DNA from: Lithospermum erythrorhizon
Taxonomy: Eukaryota; Streptophyta; Magnoliopsida; Boraginales; Boraginaceae
DNA: 64,000 nucleotides
Direction of reading: 5' to 3'
Assembly: GCA_019722365.1 (NCBI GenBank)
Contig: JADFUC010000662.1
Coordinates: forward strand, 172,851 to 236,850
Both the position numbers and the translations under genes were made by a program. Position 1 is the stretch's first letter; each line of letters starts with the position of its first letter. The notes under the pieces were generated by a model. It saw only the letters and a list, made by a program, of their open reading frames with translations. It did no database searches and was not told the origin of the DNA. Positions 22,000 through 33,367 of this stretch are shown piece by piece.

Positions 22000-24900
22000 T
22001 CATTTTATAAAATAAATATTAAACAAGTACATAATACATATATTATTAGATAACGTGCACTAATAATTCTCGTCATTCTCATCATCACATCGCCATCGTC
22101 AGAATCACTTTTTACCTCATTATCTTCATATTTGTAAATACAATGGGACTGGCCATCATCATCGCCATATTTTCCCATTGTCACAAGAATATTATCATTA
22201 TCTACCTCTATCGCCGTTGAACGGGTATTGGCACCGGGTTGCTCTTCTTCCCGAAAGAACTCGACATCAGCCATCTTCTTGAATATTAGCTCTAATCAAT
22301 CTTCTAATTTCTTGCAAATGTTTTGACGCAACCACCCATTCAAGACGTTTTCTTATCATCCGACATACTGACGTAGAACACTTGTCAGGCTCGCGAAAAG
22401 GATAAAAATATCCGATTGTAAACCTTTTCTCAGTTTTTATTTGCACGATTCCGGTCTTAGGGTGCACCAAGATTCACCTCTGCATCGAACCAACGACACT
22501 CGAATAAGACAACCTGCCTCTTGCTCAAAACCGCTATATCTCACCCCATTTCTGGAAGAACCCGTGAGTAATCAACATGCTCACTATCCGAATACGAAGA
22601 CCCTCTTTCACACAAACACCACTATTATTTGTCGACATTGCCCCTGCACCATTTCGTGTCAAGAGTATCCATTTGTGTAAGACTCAGAATTATTTATTTC
22701 CCTTCGTGACCAAGAGCCAAGGTAAATAGTCGTTGGTCTATTATTCTCCATATTATGCTCACCTGAAAATATATATCCGCATCAATTAGTTTATATAATA
22801 ATTTAACCACAACCGAAATGTAATATAAATGTAATTTAAGTAGTTAAAATCGGCATAAAACTAGTAACTTACAATTTCGGCGTCAGATAAAATTATTATT
22901 AACCATTTGATCCCTTTCTGACGTGACTCATTTCAGATAGTTGTCCCTAATCATATCATGGTAATTCCCTACGTAAAATGATTGAATTACTGTAAATTAT
23001 TGGGGTATTTATACATTAATGAAATAGCAGTTATCAACAAATAAATTATTGTGTATAGACTTTACACTAAGTACGGTGTCACTTCTCCGGGCGTGACGCA
23101 CAAGCATGTACATGCCAGAAGTTTCCCACTCTTTATCATTCCATCGCACCGCTTTCAACACGGTGGTAGGCCGACTGGTGACGGTACAATGACAATCGCC
23201 CATCATCTACCTCTTTCTCCTCCATCATCGTGATCTAATGCTGCATGGCCCGCACGCTGGCCGGCACAACGAAACAAATGATTTACACCTCCTCGTAGTA
23301 AATAGGCCTCACATATTGAACCTTCAATATGCCTTTGACGAACCATATGCTTTGTTCTTCCAAGGCATCGTTATTCAAACATATATATGTTATTATGCCT
23401 TAACAAATTAAAAATGCATGTAATATGTAAATTATTTAATACTCAACTCAAAAGTACATCCACCGTAACGCATGTGACCGGCCCATCAAAGCCTCATACG
23501 GCAAGTGAACAGTAAATGCCCATTACATCAAACACGCAGGGAAATATCTTCTCTAACTTGCACAAAGTTTCAACAATATTACGCCCAATATCTCGACGCG
23601 TGTCAATTTGTAGGGTGGAAAGATTTAAATGTCTCTAAAGAAATGCATAATCCTCGCGACAGCTTCCCAAACAAAGTTTTGTATAAAAATAAAAGCAACA
23701 TGAATCAATTTCTAACAAGTATGTGCATGTCGTGACTTTAAGCCCCCTGCGGAACTTGGCATTACTTGAACACCTTGCAGTTAAGCATATCCATCTACAG
23801 TTTTTAATTTGATCAGCCAACTACGGATCTGGCCATTGATGTTTTTTGTGTCAAAAGGTAGTTGCTTTTGTCTGCCAAGTGTGGTGTTTCATCTGTCATG
23901 AACAAAGAAGTTCTATATGTATGAACCTCAAGATCCTCCTCGATGCCTCTGTCCTTCGCTTTTTCCCTCGATCCATCATCATAAGCAAGTTATTCACCAT
24001 TGTTCTTTTCAAGTATGATAAAATCGATATTATGCCCATTTTTAGCTTAGCCCACAAGGAAGCTCCTGCATTATGCTCTTTCGTCCACTACAGTTTGACC
24101 ATAACTATTTGTCCTATGTCTCGCATGCTTAGAACTTCCGAACACGCTTGGATCTGGGGTGAGGACACCATACGAAATAACTCATCTCCACTTCGCTTCT
24201 TGTCGCATCTCGAGAGGCTGCTATCGCCTCTTTAAAGCTCTTAGGTTGGTTCTTATATTCATGGTCATTGGGGAGGAATTGACGGTGACAATCAAACCAA
24301 CTATGTTTTTCCCCTCCTTTAGCCGTAGTTGACCAGCTTTCTCCATACACATGACAAGATAAAGTTGGCCCACGAGTATCTAACCCGACAAATACGCCAT
24401 ATGCCGGAAAATCACTAACGGTCCACATCATACACTTTAAGTTGAAAATTTCCGTTGCTTGTATTTAATCCAAGTGTTAACACCAACCTAATTCATAAAT
24501 CATTCAACTCATCCACCAACGGCCTTAAAACATCGCCTATATCACTCGACTCTTCGGGCTGTGTATAATCAAAGACAGCAATCACATACGGCTCCTTTCC
24601 ATACATACACCTGGAGGCAAATTGTACACACATATTATCACTGGCCAACAAGAATAAGAACGACCAACCAGCTGTGATCAACTGCCGGTGCACAATGCAT
24701 CACCACATTACGTTCTTCAGCTGAAAATTCGGGATAAGTAGCATCGAAATGTTTCCAAGCCTCACCATCCCTTGGATGTGACATCCATCCAGGCCTTGTC
24801 CTGGTCCTCCGGTGCCATGTCATATCTTTGGCAGTTTTACGAGACATATATAGACGTTTCAGACGATCTTTCAAAGGCAAATAAAACAACACCTTACGCG

Positions 24901-25653
24901 AACACGCTTGGAAGCCGACTAGAGTATTTAGGCTATAACGAGGCTCAAAGCAACGAAGTGCAACTTTCTAAGTCTTCATATTCTTTATGTAACAACATGC
25001 AATTGTTCACGTTAGCACGAATCTTAATGCCAGGGCATGTTAATGGGGTTCTAACACTTTCTTGGTTTCATAAAAATCATTAGAATGCTAGCCCCTCCGT
25101 TGTGGGTCGCCTTTACCGATTTCTAACATTCTCTTGAAATAATGCCGTGAAATCCCGCATTCGATTTAGATTTACTCAACTCCTCGACAATTTTAACTTT
25201 CAATAGCAGTACATCCATCCCATAAAGGTCACATCCTCCATCAAACGGATATTTTGTCGCTGAAATATTAGATCTTCATCAACATCAACTTCATTATCAT
25301 TATCATCACGGATCCCTAACATATCCTCCCACCATATTCTCACATCTATCAAACTGACTACACTCTTATCCTCGCTCTTATTATCCTCAATCGCTGAAAT
25401 TCATAATGCCTCACACGATAAACCCATCTTTCATATCCCTAAATGCTCCATTTTCACATATATGCATCTCAACTACCTAATCCAAAACATAAACATTTTA
25501 CGCCATTGGGCTAATTTTAATATCTAATTTCATTATCGTCTAATCGCCGAAGACGGCTAAGAAATTTTTTTAACCCCTGTGATAAATGGCCGCTCATTAT
25601 ATGACCCATCATGGTTACGACGCATATACATCCAACGACGAGAACCCGCCATA
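22000..25653 (-). pseudogene. CACTA transposase, TNP2 type
   Basis: Read leftwards from a start at 25653: MAGSRRWMYMRRNHDGSYNE with FITGVKK. The transposase core follows (24892-24129) with LFYLPLKDRLKRLYMSRKTA, then RPLVDELNDL, MMWTVSDFPAYG and HSWFDCHRQFLPNDHEYKNQ. A DUF4218-like block comes next (about 23650-23280: VETLCKLEKIFPCVFDVMG, then HIEGSICEAYLLRGG). A DUF4216-like block follows (about 22700-22400: EHVDYSRVLPEMG, then VVLFECRWFDAEV). An acidic tail ends at 22005. Domain order and size fit plant TNP2 proteins. Frameshifts and stops throughout, beginning soon after the start, make it inactive. The product would cut the element at its CACTA ends in the nucleus. Confidence 0.9.
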
Positions 25654-26400
25654 CCTATATTTTGAGAAATTAAATATCGTCATTTGAGAAATTAATTCTA
25701 ATACTAGGTAATAATTACATATTTTTCCCTTTATTATTATGTTTTTGTAATAATTACAAATTTACATAATTTTAGCGAAGTAATTAATTCATTTAAAATA
25801 TTTGTTGGTTCATTTTGAGAAATTAAATGAAGTGAAGAAACGCATCTTAATAATTCTTCAAATAAATGGATGAAAACGAAGGAAAAATGTATCAAGATAT
25901 TAGACTTATTAGATAATCTTCACATTTTAAGAACTAATTTGATGAAATAAAAGATATTAGACTTATTTAAGGTCAGCGAATAGTTTTTCAACGGAAAAAA
26001 AGCGAGGAAATGAACGCCAAGTCGTTGTCTCGCAATACATTCTAATATCGATCCGAAAACGTCGCATAAATGTTACAGCTGAATAAAACGTCACAGAAAT
26101 GTTGCAGATATTTAAAAACGTCGCATACATGTCACATAAAAACAGAAATGAAAAAAAATAATATTTAAACCACCCCAAACATATCCTGCAACAGTAGCCA
26201 AACCATACTAACTTTACACAACATCACCAAATGTCTGAGTAGCCAAAACAAGTATCAACATATCAACATATTTAAACCGAGTAAAAAAACTACAAGAAGG
26301 ATTTAACGGCCGACGCGGCACCACTAAAGAATACCGGGCGAATCGACTTTGTAGAAGAATCAACATTTCACGGGGTTTCGCCTAAGGCCAGGCTTCATAC
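25654..26400. other. CACTA region between the two genes
   Basis: Contains a cluster of subterminal-type motifs at 26050-26135 (ACGTCGCATAAATGTTACAG, ACGTCACAGAAATGTTGCAG), in the middle of the element rather than near an end. Otherwise AT-rich with nothing recognised. Confidence 0.5.
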
Positions 26401-26403
26401 TTA

Positions 26404-28923
26404 TTACTCCTCCTCTGTAGACTTCCTCCGCTTTTGAATTTCTTCATCTAGCCTTTTTATTTGACAAATTTCCACCATAGATATTTCATTTCCGGAAAAG
26501 GAGGATCGGTGGATCGAGTTATATTCACGACCGAAAATTAGCGCTAAACCCCAAACGCCGACTTTCTCCGACCCTCCTCCACCTCCTCGATTGTATCCCA
26601 TATATGCATATCGGGTGGGTATTTGCCGAGGCCAACTCCTCCCCATACCTAGCCTTGAACATCAATACATACTTTTCCTGCACATATATATTATTTGTAA
26701 GCTAAAATCGAAACAATATGAAACAGTACAAAACAAATTTAAAATAGTTATTCCACCAGCAACGTGAACAAGATGAAACAATACGAACACTTCTTGAAAC
26801 AGTTCAAACAACTTCAACGTACTCACATGTAATGATACTTACTCGCCCATGTAAACATTTCAATAATTTAACAAGATGAATGTTTCGAAAATGCTTAAAC
26901 ATTTCAACGTCGCAAGCTATTTCAAACATTTCAACATACTCACAATCAACTACTTTAACATTTCAATAAAGTAAAGAGAACAAAGAGAATACCCAAGCTA
27001 TTTGAAATTTTTGGTTATGAACTGCGACTCTCGGCATGTAGTTCTTCTTAATGATTTTCAGCCGAGAAGAATTTCTAACTTATATAGGTCGAACTCGCTT
27101 TTTTCTCTTCCTAGAAGATAAACATTAAATCAAACTTACAAAAATCGAACCACAAATTAAATTTAAATACAAGGAATCAAACTTACTCGAATTCTCATCT
27201 CGGTTTTTCTCGCACCACATTTCCCCAACCCACGCTCCCTCGCGCTGTCGCTCGAATTTCTTCGAGACTTCTTCGAACGCCAGAACGCTTCGGGTCAGCC
27301 CAAAGGCTCAACAAAGGAATCCCAAACAAATTGAAGCTCAGATTCATGGCGCAGCCTTCGGCTCACAATCAAGCCCCTCACATCATCCGCCTTGCTAACA
27401 TGTGGGCGCTTCTCTCTTCACCGCACCAATAGCTTCGGGTACTAAAGAAGTTTATAATGTGATGCCACACCGATTCATCAACTTCCAAATCAAAGTAATT
27501 CTATAAATAAATAATATTTTGTTAGTTAACAATCCACATCAAATAATATAAATGCCATTAAAAAAACACTAACTAAGTTATTCCACAAACGCCTTACTAC
27601 CCGAATCAATGCCTCTTCCACCACCCCAACATTTCACCCACTCAAATCGCATTTCCGGAAGAAACCAGCTAGACACTTGTTCACCGATCAACCTTAACAT
27701 TTCAATTAAAAAAAAATTAAAAATATACAGTATACTCTACATATTTATTAAAAATGTACAGTATACTTACTAAATCGATTCAATATACAGTATACATATT
27801 TATAGATAATACATTATACAGTAATTATTATTTGAATACTTACTCGCCCATGTAATGATATGCCTTCGGTTTATTCTGGCCGGGAGCTGATGCCAACTGC
27901 ATGTCCTCGAGGGGTACTCAAGGCAGTTTTCAACCTTCACCGCGAACCACGTAATTAGCTTCGCGGTGGATGCTGGATGACATGTTCGGTTTTTCCGCAT
28001 CTCATCCTCTTCTCGAAAGCCAATCAAGACCATGTACATGATGGCTTCCACCTCCTGACCGCCTATCTAAATAAGATCTATCTCTAAGATATACAATGGA
28101 GCATCAATTTCAAAGCAATGATACTATTCCTCATAAAGGTCTCAACATTAGCCTGCTCGCATTCCCGTAATATTTGATCCATCGATGATGTGTTACGAAC
28201 AGGCGGTAGACAAGGGTGCTGATCATTTGGTTCATGACTGTGTATTCTAGAAATTGCTTCTCTATCAACGCCTTTCAAATGTTTACCACGACCTTTCTTT
28301 TTATGTTGTTCCATTTTATATTCGTACGAAAGATGATATGTGTTCTCCGGCCACTTAGTATCCCGCTTATTCTCTTCTATAACGCATCTACAAACTAAAT
28401 CGAGATACTTACTCACATTAACATATTTACAAATCAAATAAAAATCGATTTACTAAAATCAAACAAAAATCAAATATTTATTTTCAAACAAATAAATAAC
28501 AAACATATTTACACAAACTCCTTTCTTTTACTCCTTTCAAAACAAATAAATAACAAAACATTTAAAAAAAAATTAGATTTACATCACAAAAAAATCAAAC
28601 AAAAAAGTCAAACAATTCAAGAAACCTATACTTACAATAAATCAACAGCTTTATTACTCGCTAGCAACTTACAACACAAATCTTCATGTATAGCCCATAG
28701 TTGACTTTTTAAGATAATGAGTGGACTTTTCTGAGTAGGCGCTGTCAGTCAAGCCAAGCGCCAATGTAATGCTGTGGTCTGGCAGCGTCAGGCCAATATG
28801 GTAGGGGTCATATGTATGAGGCCGTGCCAGCTGCCGGCGGTAGGTCACGACCATGGGTTTTTGATTTGTGAGTTGGTTTCTACCAATTAGGTAGGCTATG
28901 TGAATGCTTTCAGATATGGACAC
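26404..28923 (-). pseudogene. Second gene region of the CACTA element, function not recognised
   Basis: Minus-strand frames at 28923-28684, 28437-28084, 28051-27800 and 26646-26404 suggest broken exons of one or two genes. The last ends in a charged, coiled-coil-like tail, KRLDEEIQKRRKSTEEE, followed by a stop. Just upstream is RYGEELASANTHPICIYGIQ in another frame. The position in the element would suit a TNPA-like DNA-binding partner of TNP2, but the sequence alone does not establish this and no domain was identified. The segments could also be captured host sequence. Confidence 0.4.
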
Positions 28924-29115
28924 GTAGACGCTTTCTCTATGGCACGGTTGCTAAAATAGACAAATTATACAAATAAATATTACTTAACGTCATACACATG
29001 TCACCGCATTTGAATTTCATTTTCCCCCATGGAGAAAGCTTCTCTATTTAAAGCATACTAACTTTGATTTTTCTCTTCATTTAAAATTATTCAAACATCT
29101 TATTAATCTCTAAAA

Positions 29116-29330
29116 ATGTCTCAAAGTCAAACTTCTTCCAACTTTGAGGCATTTGTCAACCCAATCACTGGAAGAATGGTGGTCGATTCGTGAAAATGTC
29201 CGAGGTCAACTTTTGTCATGAATGCGGCAACGGAAGGATCCCTATTGTATCGACAGTAGAAGACAATTATATTGGTCTTTTTAAAAAATGTAACAAAATG
29301 GAAAATGAAATTGCTAATTGGAAAAATTAG
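29116..29330 (+). pseudogene. Small CACTA-internal ORF with a Cys motif, frameshifted
   Basis: On the plus strand, MSQSQTSSNFEAFVNPITGR leads to a stop at 29191. A shift of frame then gives an open continuation containing VNFCHECGNGRIPIV and, further on, a lone cysteine in FKKCNKMENEIANW before TAG. The CxxC pair with a later Cys is reminiscent of short zinc-finger proteins such as the GRF type, but the match is too thin to name. It lies on the opposite strand from the transposase. Confidence 0.3.
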
Positions 29331-29640
29331 TCAAGATTCTTGTTTTAGTTGTATTCTCGTAATCTTATTTGTACATTTTGTCTACTAATGTAATACATTA
29401 ACTCTATGTTAACGCATTTTAACTCATTATGTTATCAATAAATTTGTTTTTGCAACGATAATTCTCAAGCCTTCATTTTGTGTTTAATACTTGTTAATTA
29501 GTTAATTATCTTATATCAATACAATTATTATGATTTATACATAATTCTATTTTTTAATAAATAAAAGACAATAACATTAATCGTATTATTTTAAAATCTA
29601 TTTATATGTATTTTTCTAAAATGAGATTTTAAAAAGTGTA
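29331..29640. other. CACTA internal non-coding stretch
   Basis: AT-rich, no motif or gene recognised. Confidence 0.5.
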
Positions 29641-31300
29641 CGACGCAGATACGGCGTAACAATTACCAAACGCCACACACATGTCATATCATGTAATTTG
29701 TTTTTTGTGAGAAATATTTCTATGTATGAATTCATTATCTTTTAATCAATTTAAATAATTAAATCGATATAATAATAATATCAACGCCATACTAACGTGC
29801 CATACACTTAATTATTAAATATTTAATTTATAAAATATAATAATATCCAACACGCCATAAAAACGCCACACTATTAATATTAAATAAATAATTACTTAAT
29901 AATATCAACGCCATAATAACGTCACACACACTTAATAATATTAATGAATTAATTTATAAAATATAATAATATTAGCTGCCATAAAATGTCACAATATATA
30001 TAATAATATCAACGCCATAATAACGCCTCATTGTTGGTAACGTAAATTTATTCAATAATGTTCCAATTAAATTAGTTAATTAAGTTCCAATTTAACAATT
30101 TATTCGTTGGAATTTAGTTAATTAAATCATGCGGTCCAATTAAATATTCACATGTGTCGTTTATTATCAAATTATAAACTTTCGCATTAAAAATTGGACC
30201 GTCGAATTAGAGCCCGACACATGAGAAACGAGATCATAATAAATAATTATTTCCTCCAAATAAACATTTGGAAATAATTAAAGAGTCGATAATTATATCT
30301 TTTAAATAAATATAAAGATATACTTTATCGGTCAAAATCATAATTATTCTTTAATTAAGTTGAAGAATAATTATCAGAGGTTCGCCTCGGCACTAAATGG
30401 GGTCCAAGTTCAAGCCGACTCAACCGGGCCCGCATCAGTTCCCCAAATCCAAGCCCATCACCTAATATGCCTATAAATGTAGGCATTATTCATTTTGGTG
30501 ATTAAATTATTTCAGAAAAGCAAGACAAAAGTGTAAAGGCGTCACAAATCGTAACTCTCCTCAACATTCAAGTCAGATTCAACATTCAAACCTTCAAGCC
30601 TTTGAATCTTCAAACATTCAAACATTCAAATCTTCAAATCTTCAAACATCCAAGCATTCAAACATTCGTGTTCAAGCATCAAGCTATTCAAGTTCTTGAA
30701 TCGAAGTAAGAACATCCAAGTTGTTCTGCCAAAGTGTTCAATAATCAAGCTCAAGAACAAGCCGCGCTCGACTAGATAAATAAGAGAATCAAAGTGAATA
30801 AATGAGATCAGACTCAAATCATATCAATAACATTTCTTTGAAAACCGCTTATTCCCTTGTCTTCGACTTTAAGGAAATTTGTCGTTAACGCCATACAATT
30901 TAATATTAAATATTTAATTTATAAAATATAATAATATCCAACACGCCATAAAAACGTCATACTATTAATATTAAATAAATAATTAATAATAATGTCAACG
31001 CCATAATAACGTCACACACATAATATTAATTAATTAATTTATAAAATATAATAATATTAGCCATGCCATAAAAATGTCACACAATTAATATTAAATAAAT
31101 AATTAAATCGATATAATAATAATATCAACGCCATAATAACGTCACACACTTAATATTAAATAATTAATTTATAAAATATAATATATTAGCCATGTCATAA
31201 AATAATAATAATTAATATTAAATAAATAATTAAATCGATATAATAATAATATCAACGCCATAATAACGCATTAACACTTAATAATATTAAATAAATAATC
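29641..31300. repeat. CACTA second repeat array, split by a solo LTR
   Basis: The alternating AT-rich units of the left array recur at about 29755-30030 and 30889-31300, in the same orientation and again punctuated by ACGCCATAATAACGTCACAC-like motifs. At 31020-31260 copies are cleaner than elsewhere. The two parts are separated by the LTR at 30032-30887. Confidence 0.8.
30032..30887 (+). mobile_element. Solo LTR inserted in the CACTA repeat array
   Basis: About 856 bp beginning TGTTGGTAACGTAAATTTAT and ending GGAAATTTGTCGTTAAC, with array sequence on both sides. It contains a TATA-like box (CCTATAAATG near 30470). A downstream leader is built of CATTCAAA/CTTCAAA repeats (30560-30700). This layout is typical of plant LTRs. 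No internal region follows, so it is a recombined solo LTR. Target duplications were not clear because the target is repetitive, and the terminal CA is lost. Confidence 0.65.
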
Positions 31301-32220
31301 AATATCCTTTGATTAAATTTAGAATATTTTAAGAGTATGACATGTATAAGACGCACATCTTACTAAATTTAGCAAAATGTCAAATATTAATTTTTTTAGA
31401 TAAATATTTAATCACTTTTTCTAATATTATGAAATCTATTTATATGTACGAAATCCGCCGCAAACATGTCATAGTGGATTCAAATTAACGCTCAAACTTA
31501 ATAAATATGTTAGGTGTAACCGTGATTCATCGAAGCTAGAGCATGCATTAAATTAGTTAATGTATGGCGGTACGGGATTTTTTTGACATTTTTTCCATGA
31601 GAATTATATTCATAATCGTATTTCACAATTCATTTTCACAATCACAAAATTTCTCCCAAAATGCCTCCCAAGTGATAACCTTGAACCCTTTAAGCTTCGA
31701 GAAGTTTTATAGGAATGCTTATTGAACCCGCAAGTCCTCGATTTGTAATATATGTACTTTTTTTTATATAATTACTTTAATTTTTTGTAGTTAATATATA
31801 TTATTATGTCGTTGATGAATGTGAAATAATCTCAAGATTTTACTCGTGAAATGGCGTGTTGTTCTAACTATTAGTGGAATTTGCAAATTGAAAGTTTTAG
31901 ATAGAGTTTTTGATGCGGAAGATTCAAAATGGCACAGTTTTGCACAATGAACACCAAATTATTCTTTAACGATCAAAGGCCGGAATTTGTGCAAGCAAAC
32001 AACATGGCTTGGGAGAGTTCATGAGCTCTCGCAAATGTATCATGAATTCGTGGAAGACTGGATCGCATGATTATCTCCTTCGGTCTCACTTGTGGTCTCG
32101 ATGGCGTCATAGGTTTAATACCTCATTAGGAGACTTTAATGTTTGAATAAATTATGCAGACTCTAAGGTTGAATAAATTATGGTGTATTTTTTTGTTTTC
32201 ATTTTTAATTTATATTAATG
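31301..32220. other. CACTA internal region with a gene-like but unreadable segment
   Basis: From about 31640 to 32130 the base composition is less AT-rich and short plus-strand peptides appear (for example VFDAEDSKWHSFAQ near 31910). No frame exceeds a few tens of codons and no family is recognised. It may be a captured or decayed exon set. Confidence 0.35.
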
Positions 32221-33367
32221 AAAATGAGCGTTCTATAATCTTTGACATATATGTGACGCATCAGATATTAATTTACTAGGAATATTTCTAACGCCACATA
32301 ACCGCCCACATTGGGGAAGTTAAAACATTAATTTAATTTAAATATTGATATAAAATTGTTGACAAAAGCAATTTGAAATTAATATCATAATTGATATCGT
32401 TAATTAAAATTGTAATCACAAACATGCCACATTAGAAAATTAATTTAAATTTAAATATTTACTAAACGTAATCAGCCACATTAGAAAAATTATATCATAA
32501 TTAATATAATTAATATCATAATTGATATAAAATTGTTGATTAAATGAAATTTATGAATAATTATTTACAACACGCCATACACGAGACAAATAATTTAATT
32601 AATTTTATAAATAATTTAAATGTTTATTACATTTAATCTTAATGTCATACAAATGTCATTATCTAAGTTTCTTAGAAAAGTAATTTAAATTAAAAATTTA
32701 GTTAATATTGATATGAGGCATATTAAGTTAAATAAAAGTTAATTTGAAATATACGAGTAAATAATTATTAAAACGTCATACTAATTTGATTAATAAATTA
32801 TTAAATTATTTTCCTAAATAATTTAAATTTTTATTCAAGTAAAATCTAACGTCTCATAAATGCCACATTTTAAGAAAACATAAATTAGTTAATATTAATA
32901 TGATAAATTATAAAAATTATGTTATTATCAAGTTGTTAATTATACATAACGCCACAAGCATTTACGTAGAAAAGAATTGATTTTCACCTTATCGAATTTG
33001 AAGATAATATGTAAAACGTCACAATTATAAGTCATACTGCTATTAAACCGTGACGCTTCGCGACATGTCAGCTTACCCGAGTTAGATCATGACGCTTTTA
33101 GTGCATTGACACCGCTAGTGCACCTCTCGTGGACGCTTTTATGGCGGGATGTTTTCGAGTGAATTATTATGCCACAATAACGTCATAGTATTTTGCTGAA
33201 AACTATTATGCCACACAAATGTCACTATATTGCCGCGATTTTTACCCGAAATTTTTGGCGGTTTTTATTATTCGGTGTATATCGCTATAAAGAATGTCAC
33301 AATAAGCGGAAGTACATTTGTGTGGACGGTTTATAATTATGTCACATTTGCTCATTTTCTAGTAGCG
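32221..33367. repeat. CACTA right subterminal motif region and terminus
   Basis: Dense but degenerate motif copies (GCCACACAAATGTCAC near 33210, ACGCCACAAGCATTTACG near 32950) lead to the terminus ATTTTCTAGTAGCG ending at 33367. The zone at 33040-33160 has GACGCTTTTAGTGC-like repeats. Confidence 0.65.

Larger units (their letters stand above)
19673..33367 (-). mobile_element. CACTA (En/Spm) DNA transposon, decayed, 13.7 kb
   Basis: The left end begins CACTACTACAGTATTTTGGC. The right end finishes ATTTTCTAGTAGCG, the reverse complement of CGCTACTAGAAAAT, a worn CACTACTAGAAAA terminus. Subterminal zones are rich in motifs such as ACGCCACGTAAATGTCG and GCCACACAAATGTCAC, as expected for transposase-binding sites of this superfamily. 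A TNP2-type transposase pseudogene on the minus strand confirms the class. The flanking triplets (ATC and TAT) differ, and the two flanks belong to different retrotransposons, so the borders are old or rearranged. Confidence 0.85.

Noticed and set aside
24772..25083. A 103-codon plus-strand frame
   Set aside because: It is the reverse strand of the TNP2 transposase core, where the minus strand carries the conserved protein blocks.
19900..31300. A CRISPR-like array, suggested by regular 60-bp spacing
   Set aside because: Units are AT-rich, imperfect and alternate between two related types without unique spacers, and the sequence is a plant transposon.
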